Shown in pieces: positions 40,983 through 54,420 of a stretch of DNA of 64,000 nucleotides. Below the pieces are notes generated by a model that saw only the letters and a program-made list of their open reading frames with translations, had not been told where the DNA came from and did not search any database. The position numbers and the translations under genes are program-made. Source of the DNA: Crossaster papposus (Eukaryota > Echinodermata > Asteroidea > Velatida > Solasteridae); assembly GCA_037893245.1 (NCBI GenBank), contig JBAIAA010000898.1:124001-188000 (forward strand), read 5' to 3'. Each line of letters opens with the position of its first letter. Within the stretch, counting starts at the first letter, position 1.

Positions 40983-43516
40983 TATCCAGCTTAGCTATTA
41001 GGTCAGGCCGGTAGGATTGGGTCGATGGGAATATAAATACCTTGGATTCTATCCAACTTAGCTAAGGTCAGGCCGATAGGACTGGGTCGATGGGAATATA
41101 ATACCTTGGATTCTATCAAGCTTAGCTAACAGATCAAGCCGATAGGATTGGGTTGGGTGGCTTGTGTGTAAAGCCTTTGCCTCCAAGTAAGGTTCATAAT
41201 GTACATATTGAAAGTTTCGTTCACTGTTTGTGTAGATTTGCTAAACTATACATTTTTGGAAACGTTAGGAAATACTCAACATAAAAACCAATGTTTACAT
41301 TTGTTTTTAGGTTCTTTTGAAAAAATGGTTCTTTAATGTGACGTGACACATGAAAAGTCATTGGGTGTCACTTGCATCCTTCGCAATTCAGCACACCAGC
41401 TGCGAGTAAGGATGATTAGCCTCCCCAATTATTATTATTATATGAATACCGTGGATTCTATCCAGCTTAGCTATTAGGTCAGGCCGGTAGGATTGGGTCG
41501 ATGGGGTTATGAAAACCATGGATTCTATCAAGCTTAGCTATTAGGTCAGGCCGATAGGATTGGGTCGATTGGGATTTTCCATGGATTCTATCCAGCTTAG
41601 CTATTAGGTCAGGCCGGTAGGATTGGGTCGATGGGAATATAAATACCTTGGATTCTATCCAACTTAGCTAAGGTCAGGCCGATAGGACTGGGTCGATGGG
41701 AATATAATACCTTGGATTCTATCAAGCTTAGCTAACAGATCAAGCCGATAGGATTGGGTTGGGTGGCTTGTGTGTAAAGCCTTTGCCTCCAAGTAAGGTT
41801 CATAATGTACATATTGAAAGTTTCGTTCACTGTTTGTGTAGATTTGCTAAACTATACATTTTTGGAAACGTTAGGAAATACTCAACATAAAAACCAATGT
41901 TTACATTTGTTTTTAGGTTCTTTTGAAAAAATGGTTCTTTAATGTGACGTGACACATGAAAAGTCATTGGGTGTCACTTGCATCCTTCGCAATTCAGCAC
42001 ACCAGCTGCGAGTAAGGATGATTAGCCTCCCCAATTATTATTATTATATGAATACCGTGGATTCTATCCAGCTTAGCTATTAGGTCAGGCCGGTAGGAAT
42101 GGGTCGATGGGGTTATGAAAACCATGGATTCTATCAAGCTTAGCTATTAGGTCAGGCCGATAGGATTGGGTCGATTGGGATTTTCCATGGATTCTATCCA
42201 GCTTAGCTATTAGGTCAGGCCGGTAGGATTGGGTCGATGGGAATATAAATACCTTGGATTCTATCCAACTTAGCTAAGGTCAGGCCGATAGGACTGGGTC
42301 GATGGGAATATAATACCTTGGATTCTATCAAGCTTAGCTAACAGATCAAGCCGATAGGATTGGGTTGGGTGGCTTGTGTGTAAAGCCTTTGCCTCCAAGT
42401 AAGGTTCATAATGTACATATTGAAAGTTTCGTTCACTGTTTGTGTAGATTTACTAAACTATACATTTTGGGAAACGTTAGGAAATACTCAACATAAAAAC
42501 CAATGTTTACATTTGTTTTTAGGTTCTTTTGAAAAAATGGTTCTTTAATGTGACGTGACACATGAAAAGTCATTGGGTGTCACTTGCATCCTTCGCAATT
42601 CAGCACACCAGCTGCGAGTAAGGATGATTAGCCTCCCCAATTATTATTATTATATGAATACCGTGGATTCTATCCAGCTTAGCTATTAGGTCAGGCCGGT
42701 AGGATTGGGTCGATGGGGTTATGAAAACCATGGATTCTATCAAGCTTAGCTATTAGGTCAGGCCGATAGGATTGGGTCGATTGGGATTTTCCATGGATTC
42801 TATCCAGCTTAGCTATTAGGTCAGGCCGGTAGGATTGGGTCGATGGGAATATAAATACCTTGGATTCTATCCAACTTAGCTAAGGTCAGGCCGATAGGAC
42901 TGGGTCGATGGGAATATAATACCTTGGATTCTATCAAGCTTAGCTAACAGATCAAGCCGATAGGATTGGGTTGGGTGGCTTGTGTGTAAAGCCTTTGCCT
43001 CCAAGTAAGGTTCATAATGTACATATTGAAAGTTTCGTTCACTGTTTGTGTAGATTTGCTAAACTATACATTTTTGGAAACGTTAGGAAATACTCAACAT
43101 AAAAACCAATGTTTACATTTGTTTTTAGGTTCTTTTGAAAAAATGGTTCTTTAATGTGACGTGACACATGAAAAGTCATTGGGTGTCACTTGCATCCTTC
43201 GCAATTCAGCACACCAGCTGCGAGTAAGGATGATTAGCCTCCCCAATTATTATTATTATATGAATACCGTGGATTCTATCCAGCTTAGCTATTAGGTCAG
43301 GCCGGTAGGATTGGGTCGATGGGGTTATGAAAACCATGGATTCTATCAAGCTTAGCTATTAGGTCAGGCCGATAGGATTGGGTCGATTGGGATTTTCCAT
43401 GGATTCTATCCAGCTTAGCTATTAGGTCAGGCCGGTAGGATTGGGTCGATGGGAATATAAATACCTTGGATTCTATCCAACTTAGCTAAGGTCAGGCCGA
43501 TAGGACTGGGTCGATG

Positions 43517-45330
43517 GGAATATAATACCTTGGATTCTATCAAGCTTAGCTAACAGATCAAGCCGATAGGATTGGGTTGGGTGGCTTGTGTGTAAAGCCT
43601 TTGCCTCCAAGTAAGGTTCATAATGTACATATTGAAAGTTTCGTTCACTGTTTGTGTAGATTTGCTAAACTATACATTTTTGGAAACGTTAGGAAATACT
43701 CAACATAAAAACCAATGTTTACATTTGTTTTTAGGTTCTTTTGAAAAAATGGTTCTTTAATGTGACGTGACACATGAAAAGTCATTGGGTGTCACTTGCA
43801 TCCTTCGCAATTCAGCACACCAGCTGCGAGTAAGGATGATTAGCCTCCCCAATTATTATTATTATATGAATACCGTGGATTCTATCCAGCTTAGCTATTA
43901 GGTCAGGCCGGTAGGATTGGGTCGATGGGGTTATGAAAACCATGGATTCTATCAAGCTTAGCTATTAGGTCAGGCCGATAGGATTGGGTCGATTTGGATT
44001 TTCCATGGATTCTATCCAGCTTAGCTATTAGGTCAGGCCGGTAGGATTGGGTCGATGGGAATAAATACCTTGGATTCTATCCAACTTAGCTAAGGTCAGG
44101 CCGATAGGACTGGGTCGATGGGAATATAATACCTTGGATTCTATCAAGCTTAGCTAACAGATCAAGCCGATAGGATTGGGTTGGGTGGCTTGTGTGTAAA
44201 GCCTTTGCCTCCAAGTAAGGTTCATAATGTACATATTGAAAGTTTCGTTCACTGTTTGTGTAGATTTGCTAAACTATACATTTTTGGAAACGTTAGGAAA
44301 TACTCAACATAAAAACCAATGTTTACATTTGTTTTTAGGTTCTTTTGAAAAAATGGTTCTTTAATGTGACGTGACACATGAAAAGTCATTGGGTGTCACT
44401 TGCATCCTTCGCAATTCAGCACACCAGCTGCGAGTAAGGATGATTAGCCTCCCCAATTATTATTATTATATGAATACCGTGGATTCTATCCAGCTTAGCT
44501 ATTAGGTCAGGCCGGTAGGATTGGGTCGATGGGGTTATGAAAACCATGGATTCTATCAAGCTTAGCTATTAGGTCAGGCCGATAGGATTGGGTCGATTGG
44601 GATTTTCCATGGATTCTATCCAGCTTAGCTATTAGGTCAGGCCGGTAGGATTGGGTCGATGGGAATATAAATACCTTGGATTCTATCCAACTTAGCTAAG
44701 GTCAGGCCGATAGGACTGGGTCGATGGGAATATAATACCTTGGATTATATCAAGCTTAGCTAACAGATCAAGCCGATAGGATTGGGTTGGGTGGCTTGTG
44801 TGTAAAGCCTTTGCCTCCAAGTAAGGATCATAATGTACATATTGAAAGTTTCGTTCACTGTTTGTGTAGATTTGCTAAACTATACATTTTTGGAAACGTT
44901 AGGAAATACTCAACATAAAAACCAATGTTTACATTTGTTTTTAGGTTCTTTTGAAAAAATGGTTCTTTAATGTGACGTGACACATGAAAAGTCATTGGGT
45001 GTCACTTGCATCCTTCGCAATTCAGCACACCAGCTGCGAGTAAGGATGATTAGCCTCCCCAATTATTATTATTATATGAATACCGTGGATTCTATCCAGC
45101 TTAGCTATTAGGTCAGGCCGGTAGGATTGGGTCGATGGGGTTATGAAAACCATGGATTCTATCAAGCTTAGCTATTAGGTCAGGCCGATAGGATTGGGTC
45201 GATTGGGATTTTCCATGGATTCTATCCAGCTTAGCTATTAGGTCAGGCCGGTAGGATTGGGTCGATGGGAATAAATACCTTGGATTCTATCCAACTTAGC
45301 TAAGGTCAGGCCGATAGGACTGGGTCGATG
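43517..45330 (+). repeat. three-unit stretch duplicating 8970-10783
   Basis: Units at 43517 and 44727 are both 604 bp and carry the same private changes as units at 8970 and 10180: GTCGATTTGG, GGATTATATC, AAGGATCATAA and both 2-bp deletions. The unit between them is consensus in both places. The offset is exactly 34547 bp. Confidence 0.9.
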
Positions 45331-46542
45331 GGAATATAATACCTTGGATTCTATCAAGCTTAGCTAACAGATCAAGCCGATAGGATTGGGTTGGGTGGCT
45401 TGTGTGTAAAGCCTTTGCCTCCAAGTAAGGTTCATAATGTACATATTGAAAGTTTCGTTCACTGTTTGTGTAGATTTGCTAAACTATACATTTTTGGAAA
45501 CGTTAGGAAATACTCAACATAAAAACCAATGTTTACATTTGTTTTTAGGTTCTTTTGAAAAAATGGTTCTTTAATGTGACGTGACACATGAAAAGTCATT
45601 GGGTGTCACTTGCATCCTTCGCAATTCAGCACACCAGCTGCGAGTAAGGATGATTAGCCTCCCCAATTATTATTATTATATGAATACCGTGGATTCTATC
45701 CAGCTTAGCTATTAGGTCAGGCCGGTAGGATTGGGTTGATGGGGTTATGAAAACCATGGATTCTATCAAGCTTAGCTATTAGGTCAGGCCGATAGGATTG
45801 GGTCGATTGGGATTTTCCATGGATTCTATCCAGCTTAGCTATTAGGTCAGGCCGGTAGGATTGGGTCGATGGGAATATAAATACCTTGGATTCTATCCAA
45901 CTTAGCTAAGGTCAGGCCGATAGGACTGGGTCGATGGGAATATAATACCTTGGATTCTATCAAGCTTAGCTAACAGATCAAGCCGATAGGATTGGGTTGG
46001 GTGGCTTGTGTGTAAAGCCTTTGCCTCCAAGTAAGGTTCATAATGTACATATTGAAAGTTTCGTTCACTGTTTGTGTAGATTTGCTAAACTATACATTTT
46101 TAGAAACGTTAGGAAATACTCAACATAAAAACCAATGTTTACATTTGTTTTTAGGTTCTTTTGAAAAAATGGTTCTTTAATGTGACGTGACACATGAAAA
46201 GTCATTGGGTGTCACTTGCATCCTTCGCAATTCAGCACACCAGCTGCGAGTAAGGATGATTAGCCTCCCCAATTATTATTATTATATGAATACCGTGGAT
46301 TCTATCCAGCTTAGCTATTAGGTCAGGCCGGTAGGATTGGGTCGATGGGGTTATGAAAACCTTGGATTCTATCAAGCTTAGCTATTAGGTCAGGCCGATA
46401 GGATTGGGTCGATTGGGATTTTCCATGGATTCTATCCAGCTTAGCTATTAGGTCAGGCCGGTAGGATTGGGTCGATGGGAATATAAATACCTTGGATTCT
46501 ATCCAACTTAGCTAAGGTCAGGCCGATAGGACTGGGTCGATG

Positions 46543-47751
46543 GGAATATAATACCTTGGATTCTATCAAGCTTAGCTAACAGATCAAGCCGATAGGATTG
46601 GGTTGGGTGGCTTGTGTGTAAAGCCTTTGCCTCCAAGTAAGGTTCATAATGTACATATTGAAAGTTTCGTTCACTGTTTGTGTAGATTTGCTAAACTATA
46701 CATTTTTGGAAACGTTAGGAAATACTCAACATAAAAACCAATGTTTACATTTGTTTTTAGGTTCTTTTGAAAAAATGGTTCTTTAATGTGACGTGACACA
46801 TGAAAAGTCATTGGGTGTCACTTGCATCCTTCGCAATTCAGCACACCAGCTGCGAGTAAGGATGATTAGCCTCCCCAATTATTATTATTATATGAATACC
46901 GTGGATTCTATCCAGCTTAGCTATTAGGTCAGGCCGGTAGGATTGGGTCGATGGGGTTATGAAAACCATGGATTTCATCAAGCTTAGCTATTAGGTCAGG
47001 CCGACAGGATTGGGTCGATTGGGATTTTCCATGGATTCTATCCAGCTTAGCTATTAGGTCAGGCCGGTAGGATTGGGTCGATGGGAATATAAATACCTTG
47101 GATTCTATCCAACTTAGCTAAGGTCAGGCCGATAGGACTGGGTCGATGGGAATATAATACCTTGGATTCTATCAAGCTTAGCTAACAGATCAAGCCGATA
47201 GGATTGGGTTGGGTGGCTTGTGTGTAAAGCCTTTGCCTCCAAGTAAGGTTCATAATGTACATATTGAAAGTTTCGTTCACGGTTTGTGTAGATTTGCTAA
47301 ACTATACATTTTTGGAAACGTTAGGAAATACTCAACATAAAAACCAATGTTTACATTTGTTTTTAGGTTCTTTTGAAAAAATGGTTCTTTAATGTGACGT
47401 GACACATGAAAAGTCATTGGGTGTCACTTGCATCCTTCGCAATTCAGCACACCAGCTAGTAAGGATGATTAGCCTCCCCAATTATTATTATTATATGAAT
47501 ACCGTGGATTCTATCCAGCTTAGCTATTAGGTCAGGCCGGTAGGATTGGGTCGATGGGGTTATGAAAACCATGGATTCTATCAAGCTTAGCTATTAGGTC
47601 AGGCCGATAGGATTGGGTCGATTGGGATTTTCCATGGATTCTATCCAGCTTAGCTATTAGGTCAGGCCGGTAGGATTGGGTCGATGGGAATATAAATACC
47701 TTGGATTCTATCCAACTTAGCTAAGGTCAGGCCGATAGGACTGGGTCGATG
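46543..47751 (+). repeat. two-unit variant pair (copy 3)
   Basis: It shows the same four marker changes as the pairs at 11996 and 21692, without the ATT expansion. It sits inside the long block duplicated from units 14-27. Confidence 0.9.
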
Positions 47752-50700
47752 GGAATATAATACCTTGGATTCTATCAAGCTTAGCTAACAGATCAAGCCG
47801 ATAGGATTGGGTTGGGTGGCTTGTGTGTAAAGCCTTTGCCTCCAAGTAAGGTTCATAATGTACATATTGAAAGTTTCGTTCACTGTTTGTGTAGATTTGC
47901 TAAACTATACATTTTTGGAAACGTTAGGAAATACTCAACATAAAAACCAATGTTTACATTTGTTTTTAGGTTCTTTTGAAAAAATGGTTCTTTAATGTGA
48001 CGTGACACATGAAAAGTCATTGGGTGTCACTTGCATCCTTCGCAATTCAGCACACCAGCTGCGAGTAAGGATGATTAGCCTCCCCAATTATTATTATTAT
48101 ATGAATACCGTGGATTCTATCCAGCTTAGCTATTAGGTCAGGCCGGTAGGATTGGGTCGATGGGGTTATGAAAACCATGGATTCTATCAAGCTTAGCTAT
48201 TAGGTCAGGCCGATAGGATTGGGTCGATTGGGATTTTCCATGGATTCTATCCAGCTTAGCTATTAGGTCAGGCCGGTAGGATTGGGTCGATGGGAATATA
48301 AATACCTTGGATTCTATCCAACTTAGCTAAGGTCAGGCCGATAGGACTGGGTCGATGGGAATATAATACCTTGGATTCTATCAAGCTTAGCTAACAGATC
48401 AAGCCGATAGGATTGGGTTGGGTGGCTTGTGTGTAAAGCCTTTGCCTCCAAGTAAGGTTCATAATGTACATATTGAAAGTTTCGTTCACTGTTTGTGTAG
48501 ATTTGCTAAACTATACATTTTTGGAAACGTTAGGAAATACTCAACATAAAAACCAATGTTTACATTTGTTTTTAGGTTCTTTTGAAAAAATGGTTCTTTA
48601 ATGTGACGTGACACATGAAAAGTCATTGGGTGTCACTTGCATCCTTCGCAATTCAGCACACCAGCTGCGAGTAAGGATGATTAGCCTCCCCAATTATTAT
48701 TATTATATGAATACCGTGGATTCTATCCAGCTTAGCTATTAGGTCAGGCCGGTAGGATTGGGTCGATGGGGTTATGAAAACCATGGATTCTATCAAGCTT
48801 AGCTATTAGGTCAGGCCGATAGGATTGGGTCGATTGGGATTTTCCATGGATTCTATCCAGCTTAGCTATTAGGTCAGGCCGGTAGGATTGGGTCGATGGG
48901 AATATAAATACCTTGGATTCTATCCAACTTAGCTAAGGTCAGGCCGATAGGACTGGGTCGATGGGAATATAATACCTTGGATTCTATCAAGCTTAGCTAA
49001 CAGATCAAGCCGATAGGATTGGGTTGGGTGGCTTGTGTGTAAAGCCTTTGCCTCCAAGTAAGGTTCATAATGTACATATTGAAAGTTTCGTTCACTGTTT
49101 GTGTAGATTTGCTAAACTATACATTTTTGGAAACGTTAGGAAATACTCAACATAAAAACCAATGTTTACATTTGTTTTTAGGTTCTTTTGAAAAAATGGT
49201 TCTTTAATGTGACGTGACACATGAAAAGTCATTGGGTGTCACTTGCATCCTTCGCAATTCAGCACACCAGCTGCGAGTAAGGATGATTAGCCTCCCCAAT
49301 TATTATTATTATATGAATACCGTGGATTCTATCCAGCTTAGCTATTAGGTCAGGCCGGTAGGATTGGGTCGATGGGGTTATGAAAACCATGGATTCTATC
49401 AAGCTTAGCTATTAGGTCAGGCCGATAGGATTGGGTCGATTGGGATTTTCCATGGATTCTATCCAGCTTAGCTATTAGGTCAGGCCGGTAGGATTGGGTC
49501 GATGGGAATATAAATACCTTGGATTCTATCCAACTTAGCTAAGGTCAGGCCGATAGGACTGGGTCGATGGGAATATAATACCTTGGATTCTATCAAGCTT
49601 AGCTAACAGATCAAGCCGATAGGATTGGGTTGGGTGGCTTGTGTGTAAAGCCTTTGCCTCCAAGTAAGGTTCATAATGTACATATTGAAAGTTTCGTTCA
49701 CTGTTTGTGTAGATTTGCTAAACTATACATTTTTGGAAACGTTAGGAAATACTCAACATAAAAACCAATGTTTACATTTGTTTTTAGGTTCTTTTGAAAA
49801 AATGGTTCTTTAATGTGACGTGACACATGAAAAGTCATTGGGTGTCACTTGCATCCTTCGCAATTCAGCACACCAGCTGCGAGTAAGGATGATTAGCCTC
49901 CCCAATTATTATTATTATATGAATACCGTGGATTCTATCCAGCTTAGCTATTAGGTCAGGCCGGTAGGATTGGGTCGATGGGGTTATGAAAACCATGGAT
50001 TCTATCAAGCTTAGCTATTAGGTCAGGCCGATAGGATTGGGTCGATTGGGATTTTCCATGGATTCTATCCAGCTTAGCTATTAGGTCAGGCCGGTAGGAT
50101 TGGGTCGATGGGAATATAAATACCTTGGATTCTATCCAACTTAGCTAAGGTCAGGCCGATAGGACTGGGTCGATGGGAATATAATACCTTGGATTCTATC
50201 AAGCTTAGCTAACAGATCAAGCCGATAGGTTGGGTTGGGTGGCTTGTGTGTAAAGCCTTTGCCTCCAAGTAAGGTTCATAATGTACATATTGAAAGTTTC
50301 GTTCACTGTTTGTGTAGATTTGCTAAACTATACATTTTTGGAAACGTTAGGAAATACTCAACATAAAAACCAATGTTTACATTTGTTTTTAGGTTCTTTT
50401 GAAAAAATGGTTCTTTAATGTGACGTGACACATGAAAAGTCATTGGGTGTCACTTGCATCCTTCGCAATTCAGCACACCAGCTGCGAGTAAGGATGATTA
50501 GCCTCCCCAATTATTATTATTATATGAATACCGTGGATTCTATCCAGCTTAGCTATTAGGTCAGGCCGGTAGGATTGGGTCGATGGGGTTATGAAAACCA
50601 TGGATTCTATCAAGCTTAGCTATTAGGTCAGGCCGATAGGATTGGGTCGATTGGGATTTTCCATGGATTCTATCCAGCTTAGCTATTAGGTCAGGCCGGT

Positions 50701-53700
50701 AGGATTGGGTCGATGGGAATATAAATACCTTGGATTCTATCCAACTTAGCTAAGGTCAGGCCGATAGGACTGGGTCGATGGGAATATAATACCTTGGATT
50801 CTATCAAGCTTAGCTAACAGATCAAGCCGATAGGATTGGGTTGGGTGGCTTGTGTGTAAAGCCTTTGCCTCCAAGTAAGGTTCATAATGTACATATTGAA
50901 AGTTTCGTTCACTGTTTGTGTAGATTTGCTAAACTATACATTTTTGGAAACGTTAGGAAATACTCAACATAAAAACCAATGTTTACATTTGTTTTTAGGT
51001 TCTTTTGAAAAAATGGTTCTTTAATGTGACGTGACACATGAAAAGTCATTGGGTGTCACTTGCATCCTTCGCAATTCAGCACACCAGCTGCGAGTAAGGA
51101 TGATTAGCCTCCCCAATTATTATTATTATATGAATACCGTGGATTCTATCCAGCTTAGCTATTAGGTCAGGCCGGTAGGATTGGGTCGATGGGGTTATGA
51201 AAACCATGGATTCTATCAAGCTTAGCTATTAGGTCAGGCCGATAGGATTGGGTCGATTGGGATTTTCCATGGATTCTATCCAGCTTAGCTATTAGGTCAG
51301 GCCGGTAGGATTGGGTCGATGGGAATATAAATACCTTGGATTCTATCCAACTTAGCTAAGGTCAGGCCGATAGGACTGGGTCGATGGGAATATAATACCT
51401 TGGATTCTATCAAGCTTAGCTAACAGATCAAGCCGATAGGATTGGGTTGGGTGGCTTGTGTGTAAAGCCTTTGCCTCCAAGTAAGGTTCATAATGTACAT
51501 ATTGAAAGTTTCGTTCACTGTTTGTGTAGATTTGCTAAACTATACATTTTTGGAAACGTTAGGAAATACTCAACATAAAAACCAATGTTTACATTTGTTT
51601 TTAGGTTCTTTTGAAAAAATGGTTCTTTAATGTGACGTGACACATGAAAAGTCATTGGGTGTCACTTGCATCCTTCGCAATTCAGCACACCAGCTGCGAG
51701 TAAGGATGATTAGCCTCCCCAATTATTATTATTATATGAATACCGTGGATTCTATCCAGCTTAGCTATTAGGTCAGGCCGGTAGGATTGGGTCGATGGGG
51801 TTATGAAAACCATGGATTCTATCAAGCTTAGCTATTAGGTCAGGCCGATAGGATTGGGTCGATTGGGATTTTCCATGGATTCTATCCAGCTTAGCTATTA
51901 GGTCAGGCCGGTAGGATTGGGTCGATGGGAATATAAATACCTTGGATTCTATCCAACTTAGCTAAGGTCAGGCCGATAGGACTGGGTCGATGGGAATATA
52001 ATACCTTGGATTCTATCAAGCTTAGCTAACAGATCAAGCCGATAGGATTGGGTTGGGTGGCTTGTGTGTAAAGCCTTTGCCTCCAAGTAAGGTTCATAAT
52101 GTACATATTGAAAGTTTCGTTCACTGTTTGTGTAGATTTGCTAAACTATACATTTTTGGAAACGTTAGGAAATACTCAACATAAAAACCAATGTTTACAT
52201 TTGTTTTTAGGTTCTTTTGAAAAAATGGTTCTTTAATGTGACGTGACACATGAAAAGTCATTGGGTGTCACTTGCATCCTTCGCAATTCAGCACACCAGC
52301 TGCGAGTAAGGATGATTAGCCTCCCCAATTATTATTATTATATGAATACCGTGGATTCTATCCAGCTTAGCTATTAGGTCAGGCCGGTAGGATTGGGTCG
52401 ATGGGGTTATGAAAACCATGGATTCTATCAAGCTTAGCTATTAGGTCAGGCCGATAGGATTGGGTCGATTGGGATTTTCCATGGATTCTATCCAGCTTAG
52501 CTATTAGGTCAGGCCGGTAGGATTGGGTCGATGGGAATATAAATACCTTGGATTCTATCCAACTTAGCTAAGGTCAGGCCGATAGGACTGGGTCGATGGG
52601 AATATAATACCTTGGATTCTATCAAGCTTAGCTAACAGATCAAGCCGATAGGATTGGGTTGGGTGGCTTGTGTGTAAAGCCTTTGCCTCCAAGTAAGGTT
52701 CATAATGTACATATTGAAAGTTTCGTTCACTGTTTGTGTAGATTTGCTAAACTATACATTTTTGGAAACGTTAGGAAATACTCAACATAAAAACCAATGT
52801 TTACATTTGTTTTTAGGTTCTTTTGAAAAAATGGTTCTTTAATGTGACGTGACACATGAAAAGTCATTGGGTGTCACTTGCATCCTTCGCAATTCAGCAC
52901 ACCAGCTGCGAGTAAGGATGATTAGCCTCCCCAATTATTATTATTATATGAATACCGTGGATTCTATCCAGCTTAGCTATTAGGTCAGGCCGGTAGGATT
53001 GGGTCGATGGGGTTATGAAAACCATGGATTCTATCAAGCTTAGCTATTAGGTCAGGCCGATAGGATTGGGTCGATTGGGATTTTCCATGGATTCTATCCA
53101 GCTTAGCTATTAGGTCAGGCCGGTAGGATTGGGTCGATGGGAATATAAATACCTTGGATTCTATCCAACTTAGCTAAGGTCAGGCCGATAGGACTGGGTC
53201 GATGGGAATATAATACCTTGGATTCTATCAAGCTTAGCTAACAGATCAAGCCGATAGGATTGGGTTGGGTGGCTTGTGTGTAAAGCCTTTGCCTCCAAGT
53301 AAGGTTCATAATGTACATATTGAAAGTTTCGTTCACTGTTTGTGTAGATTTGCTAAACTATACATTTTGGGAAACGTTAGGAAATACTCAACATAAAAAC
53401 CAATGTTTACATTTGTTTTTAGGTTCTTTTGAAAAAATGGTTCTTTAATGTGACGTGACACATGAAAAGTCATTGGGTGTCACTTGCATCCTTCGCAATT
53501 CAGCACACCAGCTGCGAGTAAGGATGATTAGCCTCCCCAATTATTATTATTATATGAATACCGTGGATTCTATCCAGCTTAGCTATTAGGTCAGGCCGGT
53601 AGGATTGGGTCGATGGGGTTATGAAAACCATGGATTCTATCAAGCTTAGCTATTAGGTCAGGCCGATAGGATTGGGTCGATTGGGATTTTCCATGGATTC

Positions 53701-53810
53701 TATCCAGCTTAGCTATTAGGTCAGGCCGGTAGGATTGGGTCGATGGGAATATAAATACCTTGGATTCTATCCAACTTAGCTAAGGTCAGGCCGATAGGAC
53801 TGGGTCGATG

Positions 53811-54420
53811 GGAATATAATACCTTGGATTCTATCAAGCTTAGCTAACAGATCAAGCCGATAGGATTGGGTTGGGTGGCTTGTGTGTAAAGCCTTTGCCT
53901 CCAAGTAAGGTTCATAATGTACATATTGAAAGTTTCGTTCACTGTTTGTGTAGATTTGCTAAACTATACATTTTTGGAAACGTTAGGAAATACTCAACAT
54001 AAAAACCAATGTTTACATTTGTTTTTAGGTTCTTTTGAAAAAATGGTTCCTTAATGTGACGTGACACATGAAAAGTCATTGGGTGTCACTTGCATCCTTC
54101 GCAATTCAGCACACCAGCTGCGAGTAAGGATGATTAGCCTCCCCAATTATTATTATTATATGAATACCGTGGATTCTATCCAGCTTAGCTATTAGGTCAG
54201 GCCGGTAGGATTGGGTCGATGGGGTTATGAAAACCATGGATTCTATCAAACTTAGCTACCTATTAGGTCAGGCCGATAGGATTGGGTCGATTGGGATTTT
54301 CCATGGATTCTATCCAGCTTAGCTATTAGGTCAGGCCGGTAGGATTGGGTCGATGGGAATATAAATACCTTGGATTCTATCCAACTTAGCTAAGGTCAGG
54401 CCGATAGGACTGGGTCGATG
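53811..54420 (+). repeat. variant satellite unit with 4-bp insertion (copy 3, 610 bp)
   Basis: It has the same GGTTCCTTAATG and CCTA insertion (about 54259-54262). It is preceded by a CATTTTGGG unit (53205). The unit after next (55027) also carries CATTTTGGG, matching the pattern around 18658. Confidence 0.9.
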